Shown: one piece after another, positions 37,246-45,951 of the stretch | How the letters are laid out: each line of letters starts with the position of its first letter | Numbering within the stretch: the stretch's first letter is position 1 | Source of the DNA: Paenimyroides aestuarii | Lineage (GTDB): Bacteria > Bacteroidota > Bacteroidia > Flavobacteriales > Flavobacteriaceae | Direction: 5' to 3' | Assembly: GCF_024628805.1 (NCBI RefSeq) | Contig: NZ_CP102382.1 | Location: 1,674,001-1,738,000, forward strand | DNA length: 64,000 nucleotides | Notes under the pieces: generated by a model | Told to the model about the DNA's origin: nothing | Database searches by the model: none | The model's input: only the letters and a program-made list of their open reading frames with translations | Program-made: the position numbers and the translations under genes

Positions 37246-38232
37246 ATGAACTATTCTTTTCTTGATTTAGTTTACGTTAAAGAAAATCAAACGGTTCAGC
37301 AGGCATTCAACGAGCTCAAAACCACTTCGCAAAAGGCAGATGCGTTGGGGTTTACACGTTATTGGCTTGCCGAACATCACAATATGGAAGGTGTGGCTAG
37401 TAATGCTACATCGGTTTTGATGGGGTATGTTGCCGCAAACACGCAGAAAATTCGAGTGGGATCAGGTGGTGTTATGTTGCCCAATCACTCGCCCTTAGCA
37501 ATTTCGGAACAGTTTGGTACCTTGGCTCAGATTTATCCCAACAGAATTGATCTAGGCTTGGGAAGAGCACCAGGAACCGACGGACTAACTGCGCAACACA
37601 TGAATGAAAGCTTTATGAAAAATGTACACGAGTTTCCAAAAAATGTGTCCGCAATCCAGCAATATATTTCTGCAGAAAACACCGAAGCTAAAGTACGTGC
37701 GTATGTTGCAGAAGGAACCAATATTCCTATTTATATATTGGGTTCCAGTACCGATAGTGCCGTTTTGGCTGCTGCCTATGGCTTGCCCTACGCTTTTGCA
37801 TCACACTTTGCACCACAACAATTGGGAGCGGCATTTAAGTTTTACACCGATGAATTTCAACCAAACAGCGGAATAGCATCACCTTATAAAATAGCTTGTG
37901 TAAATGTAATTATTGGTGAAACAAACGAAGAAGCGAAATTGCAAGCTTCCACCTTTTATAAAATGTTTTTAGGATTGATTCGCAACCAGCGCTCTAAAAT
38001 GAAACAGCCCGATCTAAATTTTTATAATGATTGGTCAGTGGTTGAAGAAGCGCAGTTAAGCCAAATGACCGCAGGAAGTTTTATTGGTGACAAAGAAACT
38101 GTGGCTCGAAATTTGCAACAATTCATCGACCGTTATAAAATAGATGAAATCATGATGTCGTGCCCAATATATTCGGTAGAAAAACGTTTGTATTCAATGG
38201 AGCAATTTGCTTCAATTATTTCTAAAATTTAA
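37246..38232 (+). CDS. LLM-class flavin-dependent oxidoreductase
   Basis: A luciferase-like TIM-barrel monooxygenase of 328 residues. Typical segments are FTRYWLAEHHNMEGVASNAT, IRVGSGGVMLPNHSPLAISE, QFGTLAQIYPNRIDLGLGRA and GTIxG-type IPIYILGSSTDSAVLAA. The C-terminal FIGDKETVARNLQQFIDRYK contains the cofactor-side motif of the YhbW/bacterial luciferase-like group. FMN is the probable cofactor; the substrate is unknown. It is followed after 1 base by the charged-repeat gene. Confidence 0.9.
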   Translation: MNYSFLDLVYVKENQTVQQAFNELKTTSQKADALGFTRYWLAEHHNMEGVASNATSVLMGYVAANTQKIRVGSGGVMLPNHSPLAISEQFGTLAQIYPNRIDLGLGRAPGTDGLTAQHMNESFMKNVHEFPKNVSAIQQYISAENTEAKVRAYVAEGTNIPIYILGSSTDSAVLAAAYGLPYAFASHFAPQQLGAAFKFYTDEFQPNSGIASPYKIACVNVIIGETNEEAKLQASTFYKMFLGLIRNQRSKMKQPDLNFYNDWSVVEEAQLSQMTAGSFIGDKETVARNLQQFIDRYKIDEIMMSCPIYSVEKRLYSMEQFASIISKI

Positions 38233-38233
38233 A

Positions 38234-39844
38234 ATGAAAAAAATATTTATATCTATTAGTTGTGCTTTTACCATGGTAGCCATACAGGCAAAACCAACGT
38301 TGTCTTATGTCAATGAAATCAATTACAACAATCCTTTGGTTATTGTGAATGGTTACAAAATTCGTTATGTGGATTATGCCAAGATAAAAGTCGAGTACAT
38401 TGAAAGTATTGTAGAATTAGAACCAAAAGATGCGGTGGAAGTGTTTGGCGAAATCGGAAGTAACGGAGCCATTATCATCAAGTTGGTTGATAGTTTTAAA
38501 TCGTTTTCTGTTGAAGGAGCAAAAATTGATGACCGCCTTATTGAAAAAGTAGCTTTTTATGCAGAGCAAGCCAAATTACAAGAGCAAGCGCGATTAGAAG
38601 CAGAAGCAAAAGCTCAGAAAGAAGCCGAAGAAAAAGCCCGTTTAGCTGCAGAAGCAAAAGCAAAAAGAGAAGCCGAGGAACAAGCCCGATTAGAAGCAGA
38701 AGCAAAAGCTCAGAAAGAAGCCGAAGAAAAAGCCCGTTTAGCTGCAGAAGCAAAAGCAAAAAGAGAAGCCGATGAACAAGCACGATTAGAGGCAGAAGCC
38801 AAAGCAAAGAAAGAAGCTGAGGTAAAAGCGCAATTGCAAGCGGAAGCAGATGCCAAAAGAGCAAGCGAAGAACAAGCCCGATTAGAAGCAGCTAACAAAG
38901 CTAAAAAAGAAGCAGAAGAAAAAGCCCGATTAGAGGCCGAAGCCAAAGCAAAACGAGAAGCCGATGAACAAGCCCGATTAGAGGCAGCTCTTGCAGCAAA
39001 GAAAGAGGCTGAAGAAAGAAAACGTTTAGAAGCCGAAGCTAAAAAAGAAGCCGATGAGCAAGCACGATTAGAAGCGGAAGCCAAAGCCAAACGAGAAGCA
39101 GAGGAAAAAGCCCGACTAGAAGCGGAAGCTAAAGCCAAACGAGAAGCAGAAGAAAAGGCCCGATTAGAAGCAGAAGCTAAAGCAAAACGAGAAGCAGAGG
39201 AAAAAGCACGATTAGAAGCGGAAGCCAAAGCCAAACGAGAAGCAGAGGAAAAGGCCCGATTAGAAGCGGAAGCCAAAGCCAAACGAGAAGCAGAGGAAAA
39301 AGCACGATTAGAAGCGGAAGCCAAAGCCAAACGAGAAGCGGAAGAAAAAGCACGTCTAGAAGCGGAAGCCAAAGCTAAAAAAGAAGCAGAAGAAAAGGCT
39401 CGATTAGAAGCGAAAGCCAAAGCCAAACGAGAAGCAGAGGAAAAGGCTCGATTAGAAGCGGAAGCTAAGGCCAAACGAGAAGCAGAGGAAAAAGCGCGAT
39501 TAGAAGCGGAAGCTAAAGCCAAACGTGAAGCAGAGGAAAAAGCGCGTTTAGAAGCAGAAGCTAAAGCCAAACGAGAAGCCGATGAAAAACGAAATCAGGC
39601 TTTGAAAGAGGTGGAAGATATGAAAAATAAAGAAGCTTTAAATGCAGATTTTATTAATAAACTGGAACAAGATTTCAAAAAAAGTATTAATAATCCACGT
39701 ATTAAAAAAGTTTTGATCGAAGGGAAAGAGGTGACAAAAGCGGAAGCACTTAAATTGAGTGTTTTTGATGTTGAAACATCTATTATTACTTTTGATAAAA
39801 TAAATGGAGATGGAATTCTAGAGATTAAATTAACTAAGAAATAA
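38234..39844 (+). CDS. Long charged-helix repeat protein with plug-like end domains
   Basis: A 536-residue secreted protein. ATG at 38234 gives the signal peptide MKKIFISISCAFTMVAIQAK. Residues about 33-85 resemble the short TonB-receptor-plug/BlaR1-tail motif (NPLVIVNGYKIR, then EVFGEIGSNGAIIIKL). Residues 119-452 consist of 21 tandem units, twenty of 16 residues and one of 14, with consensus ARLEAEAKAKREAEEK. These form a single long charged alpha helix or coiled coil. The C-terminal 80 residues return to a plug-like ending (VLIEGKEVTKAEA, then GDGILEIKLTKK). Function is unknown; a periplasm-spanning rod is an inference. It converges on murI. Confidence 0.75.
   Translation: MKKIFISISCAFTMVAIQAKPTLSYVNEINYNNPLVIVNGYKIRYVDYAKIKVEYIESIVELEPKDAVEVFGEIGSNGAIIIKLVDSFKSFSVEGAKIDDRLIEKVAFYAEQAKLQEQARLEAEAKAQKEAEEKARLAAEAKAKREAEEQARLEAEAKAQKEAEEKARLAAEAKAKREADEQARLEAEAKAKKEAEVKAQLQAEADAKRASEEQARLEAANKAKKEAEEKARLEAEAKAKREADEQARLEAALAAKKEAEERKRLEAEAKKEADEQARLEAEAKAKREAEEKARLEAEAKAKREAEEKARLEAEAKAKREAEEKARLEAEAKAKREAEEKARLEAEAKAKREAEEKARLEAEAKAKREAEEKARLEAEAKAKKEAEEKARLEAKAKAKREAEEKARLEAEAKAKREAEEKARLEAEAKAKREAEEKARLEAEAKAKREADEKRNQALKEVEDMKNKEALNADFINKLEQDFKKSINNPRIKKVLIEGKEVTKAEALKLSVFDVETSIITFDKINGDGILEIKLTKK
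38588..39589 (+). repeat. Tandem 48-bp coding repeat, 21 units
   Basis: Units begin GCN-CGN-TTA about every 48 bases from 38588; unit 10 (39020-39061) is 42 bases. Units 11-21 are the most alike, suggesting recent expansion at that end. Codon choice varies between units (GCA/GCC/GCG, CGA/CGT), so older units have drifted synonymously. Open frames on the opposite strand here are by-products of the repeat. Confidence 0.95.
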
Positions 39845-39845
39845 A

Positions 39846-40625
39846 TCAGAATTCCAGCAATTCAGCGGTACCAAATGGGTGAATAAAACTTTGCATAACA
39901 GCCACATTTTTTGTTGTGTAAAATTTTGTTTCGCCCATTTTTTTATCGGTTTTAAGTAAGTTGTTTGCTTCTAATATGCGGTGGGTATGTTTTGCAACTG
40001 CCTCTCCAGAATCAATAATTTTTATGTTGGAAGGAAGCAACTTGTTCAAAATGGGTTTCAGGTAAGGGTAGTGGGTACAGCCCAAAACCAAATGATCTAT
40101 TTTAGCTTCAATCATTGGTTGCATATATTCTTTTAAAAGTAGCTCTAGTTCGGTTGAGTACAAACCTCCTTCTTCAATAATCTGAACAATTTTATATCCT
40201 ATTTGATTAATAAAAGTAACGTTTGGGTATAAAAGTTGAGCTTCACTGTATTTTTTACTTAACAGCGTTCCTTGTGTTGCCAACACACCCACTTTGCCAG
40301 TTTTTGTGAGCATTGCTGCTGGTTTTATTGCTGGTTCTATGCCAATGATTGGTACTTCAAAAGTGTTTCGCAATTCGGCAATTGCATTTGTTGTGGCAGT
40401 GTTGCACGCTACAATAATTATTTTTGCACCTTGTTCTATAAGCCAAGCCGTATTTCTTTTAGAAAGTGCTATTATTTCTTGTTTTGTTTTTTGACCATAG
40501 GGTGCATTCATGCTATCGCCTAAAAACAATGTGTTTTCATGGGGTAGTAGATAGTGTAGGGCTTGCCAAACAGTGGTGCCGCCAATTCCCGAATCGAATA
40601 AGCCAATAGGTCGCGTATCATTCAT
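39846..40625 (-). CDS. murI: Glutamate racemase
   Basis: Supplies D-glutamate for peptidoglycan; 259 residues. The N-terminal GLFDSGIGGTTVWQAL, the first catalytic cysteine in IIVACNTATTNAIAEL and the second in HLVLGCTHYPYLKP are all intact. The promoter -7 element is only 5 bases from the start codon, so the mRNA may have almost no leader. The stop is one base from the convergent repeat gene. Confidence 0.96.
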   Translation of the reverse strand: MNDTRPIGLFDSGIGGTTVWQALHYLLPHENTLFLGDSMNAPYGQKTKQEIIALSKRNTAWLIEQGAKIIIVACNTATTNAIAELRNTFEVPIIGIEPAIKPAAMLTKTGKVGVLATQGTLLSKKYSEAQLLYPNVTFINQIGYKIVQIIEEGGLYSTELELLLKEYMQPMIEAKIDHLVLGCTHYPYLKPILNKLLPSNIKIIDSGEAVAKHTHRILEANNLLKTDKKMGETKFYTTKNVAVMQSFIHPFGTAELLEF

Positions 40626-40630
40626 ATAAA

Positions 40631-40638
40631 CAAAAGTA
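40631..40638 (-). promoter_or_regulatory. -7 element of murI, nearly leaderless
   Basis: TACTTTTG on the minus strand (40638-40631) lies 5 bases before the murI ATG (40625). The T-run of the upstream terminator lies against it. Confidence 0.6.
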
Positions 40639-40642
40639 AAAA

Positions 40643-40671
40643 AAAACTACCTAAAAAAATTAGGTAGTTTT
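40643..40671 (-). terminator. Terminator after the short OmpH/Skp gene
   Basis: AAAACTACCTAA pairs with TTAGGTAGTTTT over a 5-base loop, followed by T on the minus strand. It abuts the murI promoter, so termination and re-initiation share about 40 bases. Confidence 0.88.
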
Positions 40672-40693
40672 CATGTTATTTCTAAAAAAGGGA

Positions 40694-41203
40694 TTAATTT
40701 ATTTTTAATTCTTTTTTAACTTCTGCCATTAAATTTGGACCATCTGCTAAGATTACTCCCGAACCAATAGTAGAATCTAAAACATATTTGTAACCTTTTG
40801 CACGAGCTACTTTGTGGATCGCTTGTTGTGCTTTTGTTAAAATTGGTTCAGATAAAGCCAATTCTTTTTTACCCATTTCTTGTTGTGCATTTTGTGCAAA
40901 TAAACTCATACGTTCTTCCATTTCCTGCATTTCTTTCATACGGGTTTGGTTCAATGCGTCACCTGCTGTTGCTGCCTCTGCCTGGTATTTTTGACCTTTG
41001 GTTTGGTAGTCTTTTTGCATGGTTTCCAATTCTTTTTTGTATTTTTCTTGCAACTTTGTTAATTCGTCTTTTGCTGCTTTAGATTCAGGCATTAACGGAA
41101 TTAACTCTGATACATTAATGTGGGCAACTTCTTGTGCTTGTGTAGCTACATTAAAACCTACAACCATTATTGCTGCCAAAAACAATTTTCTTAATTTTCT
41201 CAT
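40694..41203 (-). CDS. OmpH/Skp-family periplasmic chaperone (short)
   Basis: A 169-residue Skp-like chaperone for unfolded outer-membrane proteins. The signal peptide MRKLRKLFLAAIMVVGFNVATQAQ precedes the core entry HINVSELIPLMPESKAAKDE. The long coiled-coil arm (LQEKYKKELETMQKDYQTKG) and the return strand KGYKYVLDSTIGSGVILAD follow. It sits downstream of a longer OmpH paralogue and bamA, the usual Bacteroidetes arrangement. Confidence 0.92.
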   Translation of the reverse strand: MRKLRKLFLAAIMVVGFNVATQAQEVAHINVSELIPLMPESKAAKDELTKLQEKYKKELETMQKDYQTKGQKYQAEAATAGDALNQTRMKEMQEMEERMSLFAQNAQQEMGKKELALSEPILTKAQQAIHKVARAKGYKYVLDSTIGSGVILADGPNLMAEVKKELKIN

Positions 41204-41266
41204 TTTTGATTTTTAATTTAATTGAACTTATAAAACCTTTGCGAAGGTACTTATTTTTTTTAATTT

Positions 41267-42382
41267 TTATTTATTTTTCTTACGCTCTTCTATTTCTTTT
41301 AAACGCTTTTGCCTTTCTTCTTCTGCTTTTTTCTTGCGATCTTCAATAAGTTTTTTACGCGCCTCTATAGCTTTTGCTTTTTTCTCAGCCGCTTCTTTTC
41401 TGCGTTGTTCTTGCTGCGCTTTTATTTGTTGTACGCGCTCTGATACAGGTTTTGAAGTCGTAGAAGTGCTTTGTTGTGTTTTGTTGAGTGCTTGCTCTCT
41501 ACGTTTCAATGCTTCTTCGCGCGCTTTTTCTTTTGCCAAACGTGCTTCTTCTTGTTTTTTAAGAATTTCCGCTTTGCGTTTTTCTATTTCTTTAATTTTT
41601 TCTTCTCTGATACGTTCGCGTTCTGCTTTAGCTTTTTCTATTCTTTCTTGAATTTCGCGGCGTTTTTTCTCTTCAGGTGTTTCCGTTGGAACTGGTTCTG
41701 CTGATTGTGCATTTTGCTGCGAAAGTTGTTCCTTTTCTTCTTCTAGCAAACGTTGACGTTCTTCCAATTCATCGCGTTTGGAGCGCTGACGTTCTTTAAT
41801 TTCGTTTTGGCGTTCGGCCAATTCTAACTGTTCAATTTCTTTTTTGGAAAGTTTGCTTTTGTTTCGTGTTATTTCTAATTTTCGAATCACCTGATCGGAT
41901 ATTTCATCAGCAGAATTCACATATAACAAAGCAGCTTCACTACTTGCCGATTTATCAATCACTGAAGAATATCTTTTTCGTTTTGCTATTTCTTCAACAA
42001 TTGTTGAAATTTGATCTTGAAGCGGCTTTGCTAAATTCAATTTTTGTTTGAAATAATCGCCGTCTTTACCAAATTTTTCATGCTGAAAGTCTAAAAGCTC
42101 TTTTTCGATAATTTGGATGTCTTCTTCTTTTTCATCAATCAACTGCTGGGTGAGCAAAGGGCGTTCCACGTTTAATTGATCTTTTAAATCTTTTATTTCC
42201 TTTTTTTTACGTTCAATAACTGCTTCCCATTCGGCAGTACGTTTCTTTAATTCTTTATTTGCTTCCTCGTATTCGGGCATTTTACTCATAATAAAGTCTG
42301 AATCGATATAAGCAATTCGACCTTTTTGAGCATATCCAAAACTGCACAAGCAAACAAGTAAAATAGAAACTAATTTTTTCAT
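41267..42382 (-). CDS. OmpH/Skp-family protein with long charged extension
   Basis: A 371-residue OmpH relative. The signal peptide MKKLVSILLVCLCSFGYAQK, Skp core (GRIAYIDSDFIMSKMPEYEE) and return segment (RKRYSSVIDKSASSEAALLY) fill the first 170 residues. The remaining 200 are an Arg/Glu/Lys-rich helix (RQNEIKERQRSKRDELEERQ and similar) with a QQNAQSAEPVPTETPE break. This extension roughly doubles a normal Skp and may reach across the periplasm. It is 28 bases downstream of bamA in the same transcript. Confidence 0.9.
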   Translation of the reverse strand: MKKLVSILLVCLCSFGYAQKGRIAYIDSDFIMSKMPEYEEANKELKKRTAEWEAVIERKKKEIKDLKDQLNVERPLLTQQLIDEKEEDIQIIEKELLDFQHEKFGKDGDYFKQKLNLAKPLQDQISTIVEEIAKRKRYSSVIDKSASSEAALLYVNSADEISDQVIRKLEITRNKSKLSKKEIEQLELAERQNEIKERQRSKRDELEERQRLLEEEKEQLSQQNAQSAEPVPTETPEEKKRREIQERIEKAKAERERIREEKIKEIEKRKAEILKKQEEARLAKEKAREEALKRREQALNKTQQSTSTTSKPVSERVQQIKAQQEQRRKEAAEKKAKAIEARKKLIEDRKKKAEEERQKRLKEIEERKKNK

Positions 42383-42410
42383 ATAATATATTTATTCAAA
42401 ATGTGTGCCA

Positions 42411-45197
42411 TTAAAATTGCTGGCCCAATATAAAGTGCGTTTGCCAGCCACCTTTTTCGTTACGACCCGGAATTTTATCGAATCCATAACCAAAGTCAAT
42501 ACCTAACAAACCAAACATTGGCATGTGTACACGAACACCAGCACCTGCTGAGCGTTGCAATTTGAATGGATTGTAGTTTGCAAAACCTTCATAAGCTGCT
42601 CCTGCATCAAAGAAAGTTAAAACATACGCACTCATTTGTCCTTTTAATGATATAGGATAACGTAATTCTAAGGAGAATTTATTGTACACGGTACCACCAA
42701 CTTCTCTTTCATACCCCAATTCATCGTCGTATCTGCTTGGACTCAGTGAGTTATCGGTGTATCCACGAAGGGCCACATTTTCTCTTCCGTCCATTGCATT
42801 CATCATCATTCCGCTTCCTCCTAGATAAAAACGTTCAAACGGGATAATGCCGCGGTCGTTGTTATATGCACCTAAGAAACCAAATTGTCCTTGCGAACGC
42901 AACACCAATTTATCAAACAATGTGGTGTACCAATCGGCTTTAAAGTTGATTTTATAGTATTCTAACCAATTAAATTTCTTTTGGTTTATTTTATCTTGAT
43001 CCACACGGGCATCGCGATAATCTGTTACAGGCATTCCGTTTTTATCTAGATAAGTACCCACTGGAATATCTGCTCCTGTTACAGGATTTGTTTGCACGCT
43101 TGTGGTTTTGTATTTATATTCTTCCATATTTTCTAAATTCTTGTAATCTACATTGTTGAATAAAGAATATGGAGCGGTAAATTTACCCGAAACACTTAAG
43201 AAAGCACCCGATTGTGGATAAATTGCTGGCATGATACCTCCACGGTTGTCACGTGAAAGTTCAATGGTGTAGGCTAAATTGCGTGATGAACCATTTTTAA
43301 AAGCAAAAAAGTTTGAAAAATAGTTGTTCAACTCATAGTACTGAAAACTTAATGAGTGAGACAACGTAAAGGCATCATCTGGTACCAATAAACGTTTTGC
43401 CATACCCAAAGTAGCAGTTGTAATGTTCAAACCTTGGCTTCTGTCTATATCTCGTGTTCTAAAGTTAAAAGACTTTTGGCTGGTATAAGAGATCGATCCA
43501 AACAATGAAATAGGACGGCGACCACCAAACCACGGCTCAGAAAAACTTAAACTGTAGGTTTGAAAATAGGTGGCTGCTTGCAAACGCAACGACATTTTTT
43601 GTGCATCACCCATTGGGAATGGTTTATAGGCTTCTTTATTGAAAAGATTTCGAACAGAAAAGTTATTGAATGATAAAGCCAATGTACCAATAAAGGTTCC
43701 ACCACCGTAACCACCTTGAACTTCTACTTGCGATTGACCGTTTTCCACTACAGGATAATCCACATCTACGGTTGCGGTTTCAGGATCGGCATTTTTTATA
43801 TCGGGGTTTAGTGCCGATGCATCAAAAATACCCATACTACCTAAGCGGCGTATTGTTTCGATTAAATCGGCTTTAGACCATTTTTGTCCGGGTAACGTAC
43901 GCAATTCACGAAGAATAATGTAATCGTGGGTTTTGTCGTTGCCCGAAACGGTAACGTTGTTAAAATGTGCCACCGGACCTTCAAAAATACGCACATCAAA
44001 ATCAATGGTATCGTTGTTAGTAGCAGTTTCGATTAAGTTTACTTGCGACCATAAATATCCTGCGTTTTGATACACGTTTTCTATATTCATCGCATCAGGG
44101 TTTGTAGGATCTTTTACGCGTTTTTCCAACAAAACACCGTTGTAAACTTCTCCTTTTTGCATACCTAATATTGTACGCAAACCTTGACTTGTATATTCAC
44201 TGTTCCCAATAAAACGAATGTCGCCAATGTAATATTTTTTTCCTTCTTCTAAATCAATATCGATAGCAACTGTGTTTTTCTTTGCATCATACGTTGCTTT
44301 TTCAGAAATAATTCTCGCATCTCGGTAGCCTTTTTCTTTGTAAGCATTGATAATGTTTGCTAAATCGTTTTTATATTCGTTTTCAATAAACTTAGAAGGT
44401 TTAAAGATTCGCAACGGGTTTAACGGACTTCTTTGCTTGGTTTTTTTCATTGCTTTGCGCAATTTTGCATCACTAAGCTGGTTGTTTCCATTAAAATCGA
44501 TGTCTGAAATACGCACTTTGCTGCCTTTGTTGATATCAATCAATAAGTCTGCCGTTTTTTTATCGCTATGTAATTGTCTGCTAACGGTGACTTTTGTGTT
44601 GTAAAAACCATCTTTGCGGTATTTATTGGTAAGATAGTTTTTTGTGGTCGATATAAGGTTGTCGTTGATGATTTTTCCTTCAACGATTTTTATTTTTTTG
44701 TCTTCTTTTCCTGCAGTGGTTGATGTTGCAGGTATCGCTAATTGTAAATCTTTTAAAATTTCTTCTTTTTTAGATTTTTTGATACCTGTTATTTGAACAT
44801 CTTTTAAACGAGGCAATTCGTTTAAGTAAATTTCTAAATTCAACACATCGCCCTCAATCGATGATTCATACACATTGATGTCACTAAAATAACCGGTTTT
44901 CCATAATTTTTTAATGGCATTCGAAATTTCTTCACCAGGAAGGGTGATTACCTGACCTTTTTCTAAACCAGCATAGGTAAAAATGGTAAGCTCGTTAAAA
45001 TGATAGTTACCAGTAACCTTAATGGCTCCTAGACGATATCTTTTAGGGGCGTCTGGGTTTGTTTCAGAGTTGGGGTTTACTGTTTCTTTTGCAGCATCAT
45101 TGGTGTTTGTGGTATTGTTTACTGTTTGCTCTTGTGCATTTGCAACAGCAAAACTTACTAATAATGGAAAAAGGTATTTTAATTTTTTGCGATGCAT
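42411..45197 (-). CDS. bamA: Outer-membrane protein assembly factor BamA
   Basis: Central insertase of the BAM complex, 928 residues. A signal peptide (MHRKKLKYLFPLLVSFAVANAQ) is followed by an Asn/Thr-rich linker. Five POTRA-type domains run from about residue 53 to 480, for example KYYIGDIRFIGNSEYTSQGL and VAHFNNVTVSGNDKTHDYII. The C-terminal barrel has the loop-6 motif VALRGYTDNSLSPSRYDDEL and ends HFILGQQF. It is longer than E. coli BamA, as in other Bacteroidetes. It is followed by two OmpH genes and preceded by uppS. Confidence 0.95.
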   Translation of the reverse strand: MHRKKLKYLFPLLVSFAVANAQEQTVNNTTNTNDAAKETVNPNSETNPDAPKRYRLGAIKVTGNYHFNELTIFTYAGLEKGQVITLPGEEISNAIKKLWKTGYFSDINVYESSIEGDVLNLEIYLNELPRLKDVQITGIKKSKKEEILKDLQLAIPATSTTAGKEDKKIKIVEGKIINDNLISTTKNYLTNKYRKDGFYNTKVTVSRQLHSDKKTADLLIDINKGSKVRISDIDFNGNNQLSDAKLRKAMKKTKQRSPLNPLRIFKPSKFIENEYKNDLANIINAYKEKGYRDARIISEKATYDAKKNTVAIDIDLEEGKKYYIGDIRFIGNSEYTSQGLRTILGMQKGEVYNGVLLEKRVKDPTNPDAMNIENVYQNAGYLWSQVNLIETATNNDTIDFDVRIFEGPVAHFNNVTVSGNDKTHDYIILRELRTLPGQKWSKADLIETIRRLGSMGIFDASALNPDIKNADPETATVDVDYPVVENGQSQVEVQGGYGGGTFIGTLALSFNNFSVRNLFNKEAYKPFPMGDAQKMSLRLQAATYFQTYSLSFSEPWFGGRRPISLFGSISYTSQKSFNFRTRDIDRSQGLNITTATLGMAKRLLVPDDAFTLSHSLSFQYYELNNYFSNFFAFKNGSSRNLAYTIELSRDNRGGIMPAIYPQSGAFLSVSGKFTAPYSLFNNVDYKNLENMEEYKYKTTSVQTNPVTGADIPVGTYLDKNGMPVTDYRDARVDQDKINQKKFNWLEYYKINFKADWYTTLFDKLVLRSQGQFGFLGAYNNDRGIIPFERFYLGGSGMMMNAMDGRENVALRGYTDNSLSPSRYDDELGYEREVGGTVYNKFSLELRYPISLKGQMSAYVLTFFDAGAAYEGFANYNPFKLQRSAGAGVRVHMPMFGLLGIDFGYGFDKIPGRNEKGGWQTHFILGQQF

Positions 45198-45209
45198 TAT
45201 CTTTAAAAA

Positions 45210-45950
45210 TTATTTATTGATTTGTTCACTTGTTTTACCGTATCGGCGTTCGCGGTTTTGGTAAACCTCTAGTGCCTGAAAAAGATGCTCATTAGAAAAA
45301 TCGGGCCAAAGCACATTGCAAAAGTACAGCTCTGCATAGGCAATTTGCCACAGAAGAAAGTTACTTATGCGTTGTTCGCCACTTGTTCTAATCAGCAAAT
45401 CAACATCGGGTAAATTATGGGTGTAAAGATGCTCATTAATAATAGATTCATCAATAGCATCAATCGAAATTATATTATTTTTAACTTTGTTACAGATTTC
45501 TTTTGTGGCTTCAATAAGCTCATTTCTAGAGCCATAGCTTAAAGCTAAGGAAAGTGTAAGGCGGTTGTTGTTTTTGGTTTTTTCTAAAACTTCTGTTAAT
45601 TCTTTACGAACATTGGTAGGTAAAAGATTTAAATTGCCAATTGCATTTAGTTTTATGTTGTTTTTTTGTAAAGTTTTCACTTCTTTTTTTAAAGCCTTTA
45701 CTAATAATTTCATAAGCATATCTACTTCAAACTGTGGCCTGTTCCAGTTTTCTGTAGAAAAAGCGTATAATGTTAAAAAAGGAATTCCCAAACGGGTGCA
45801 TTGCTCCACCACACGCTTCACGGCTGTTGCACCATTTTCATGGCCAATTGTTCTTAAAAAGCCTTTTTGTTTTGCCCACCTGCCATTTCCATCCATTATA
45901 ATAGCCAGATGTTGAGGTAATTTTTCGGGAATTATCGTGTGTTCTTTCAT
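45210..45950 (-). CDS. uppS: Isoprenyl transferase (undecaprenyl diphosphate synthase)
   Basis: Makes the C55 lipid carrier precursor for cell-wall synthesis; about 246 residues. ATG at 45950 (MKEHTIIPEKLPQHLAIIMD) is preferred because the longer frame would overlap the upstream gene. The substrate-binding LAIIMDGNGRWAKQKGFLRT, FLTLYAFSTENWNRP and RTSGEQRISNFLLWQIAYAE are hallmark regions. It lies 12 bases upstream of bamA, linking lipid-carrier and outer-membrane biogenesis in one transcript. Confidence 0.95.
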   Translation of the reverse strand: MKEHTIIPEKLPQHLAIIMDGNGRWAKQKGFLRTIGHENGATAVKRVVEQCTRLGIPFLTLYAFSTENWNRPQFEVDMLMKLLVKALKKEVKTLQKNNIKLNAIGNLNLLPTNVRKELTEVLEKTKNNNRLTLSLALSYGSRNELIEATKEICNKVKNNIISIDAIDESIINEHLYTHNLPDVDLLIRTSGEQRISNFLLWQIAYAELYFCNVLWPDFSNEHLFQALEVYQNRERRYGKTSEQINK

Positions 45951-45951
45951 T

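Noticed and set aside
38538..39570. Long open frames on the minus strand, Leu- or Ala/Ser-rich
   Set aside because: They are complements of the 48-bp coding repeat and have only repeat-derived composition.
38588..39589. Regular repeats suggesting a CRISPR array
   Set aside because: Units are contiguous, in frame, without unique spacers, and encode a charged helix.
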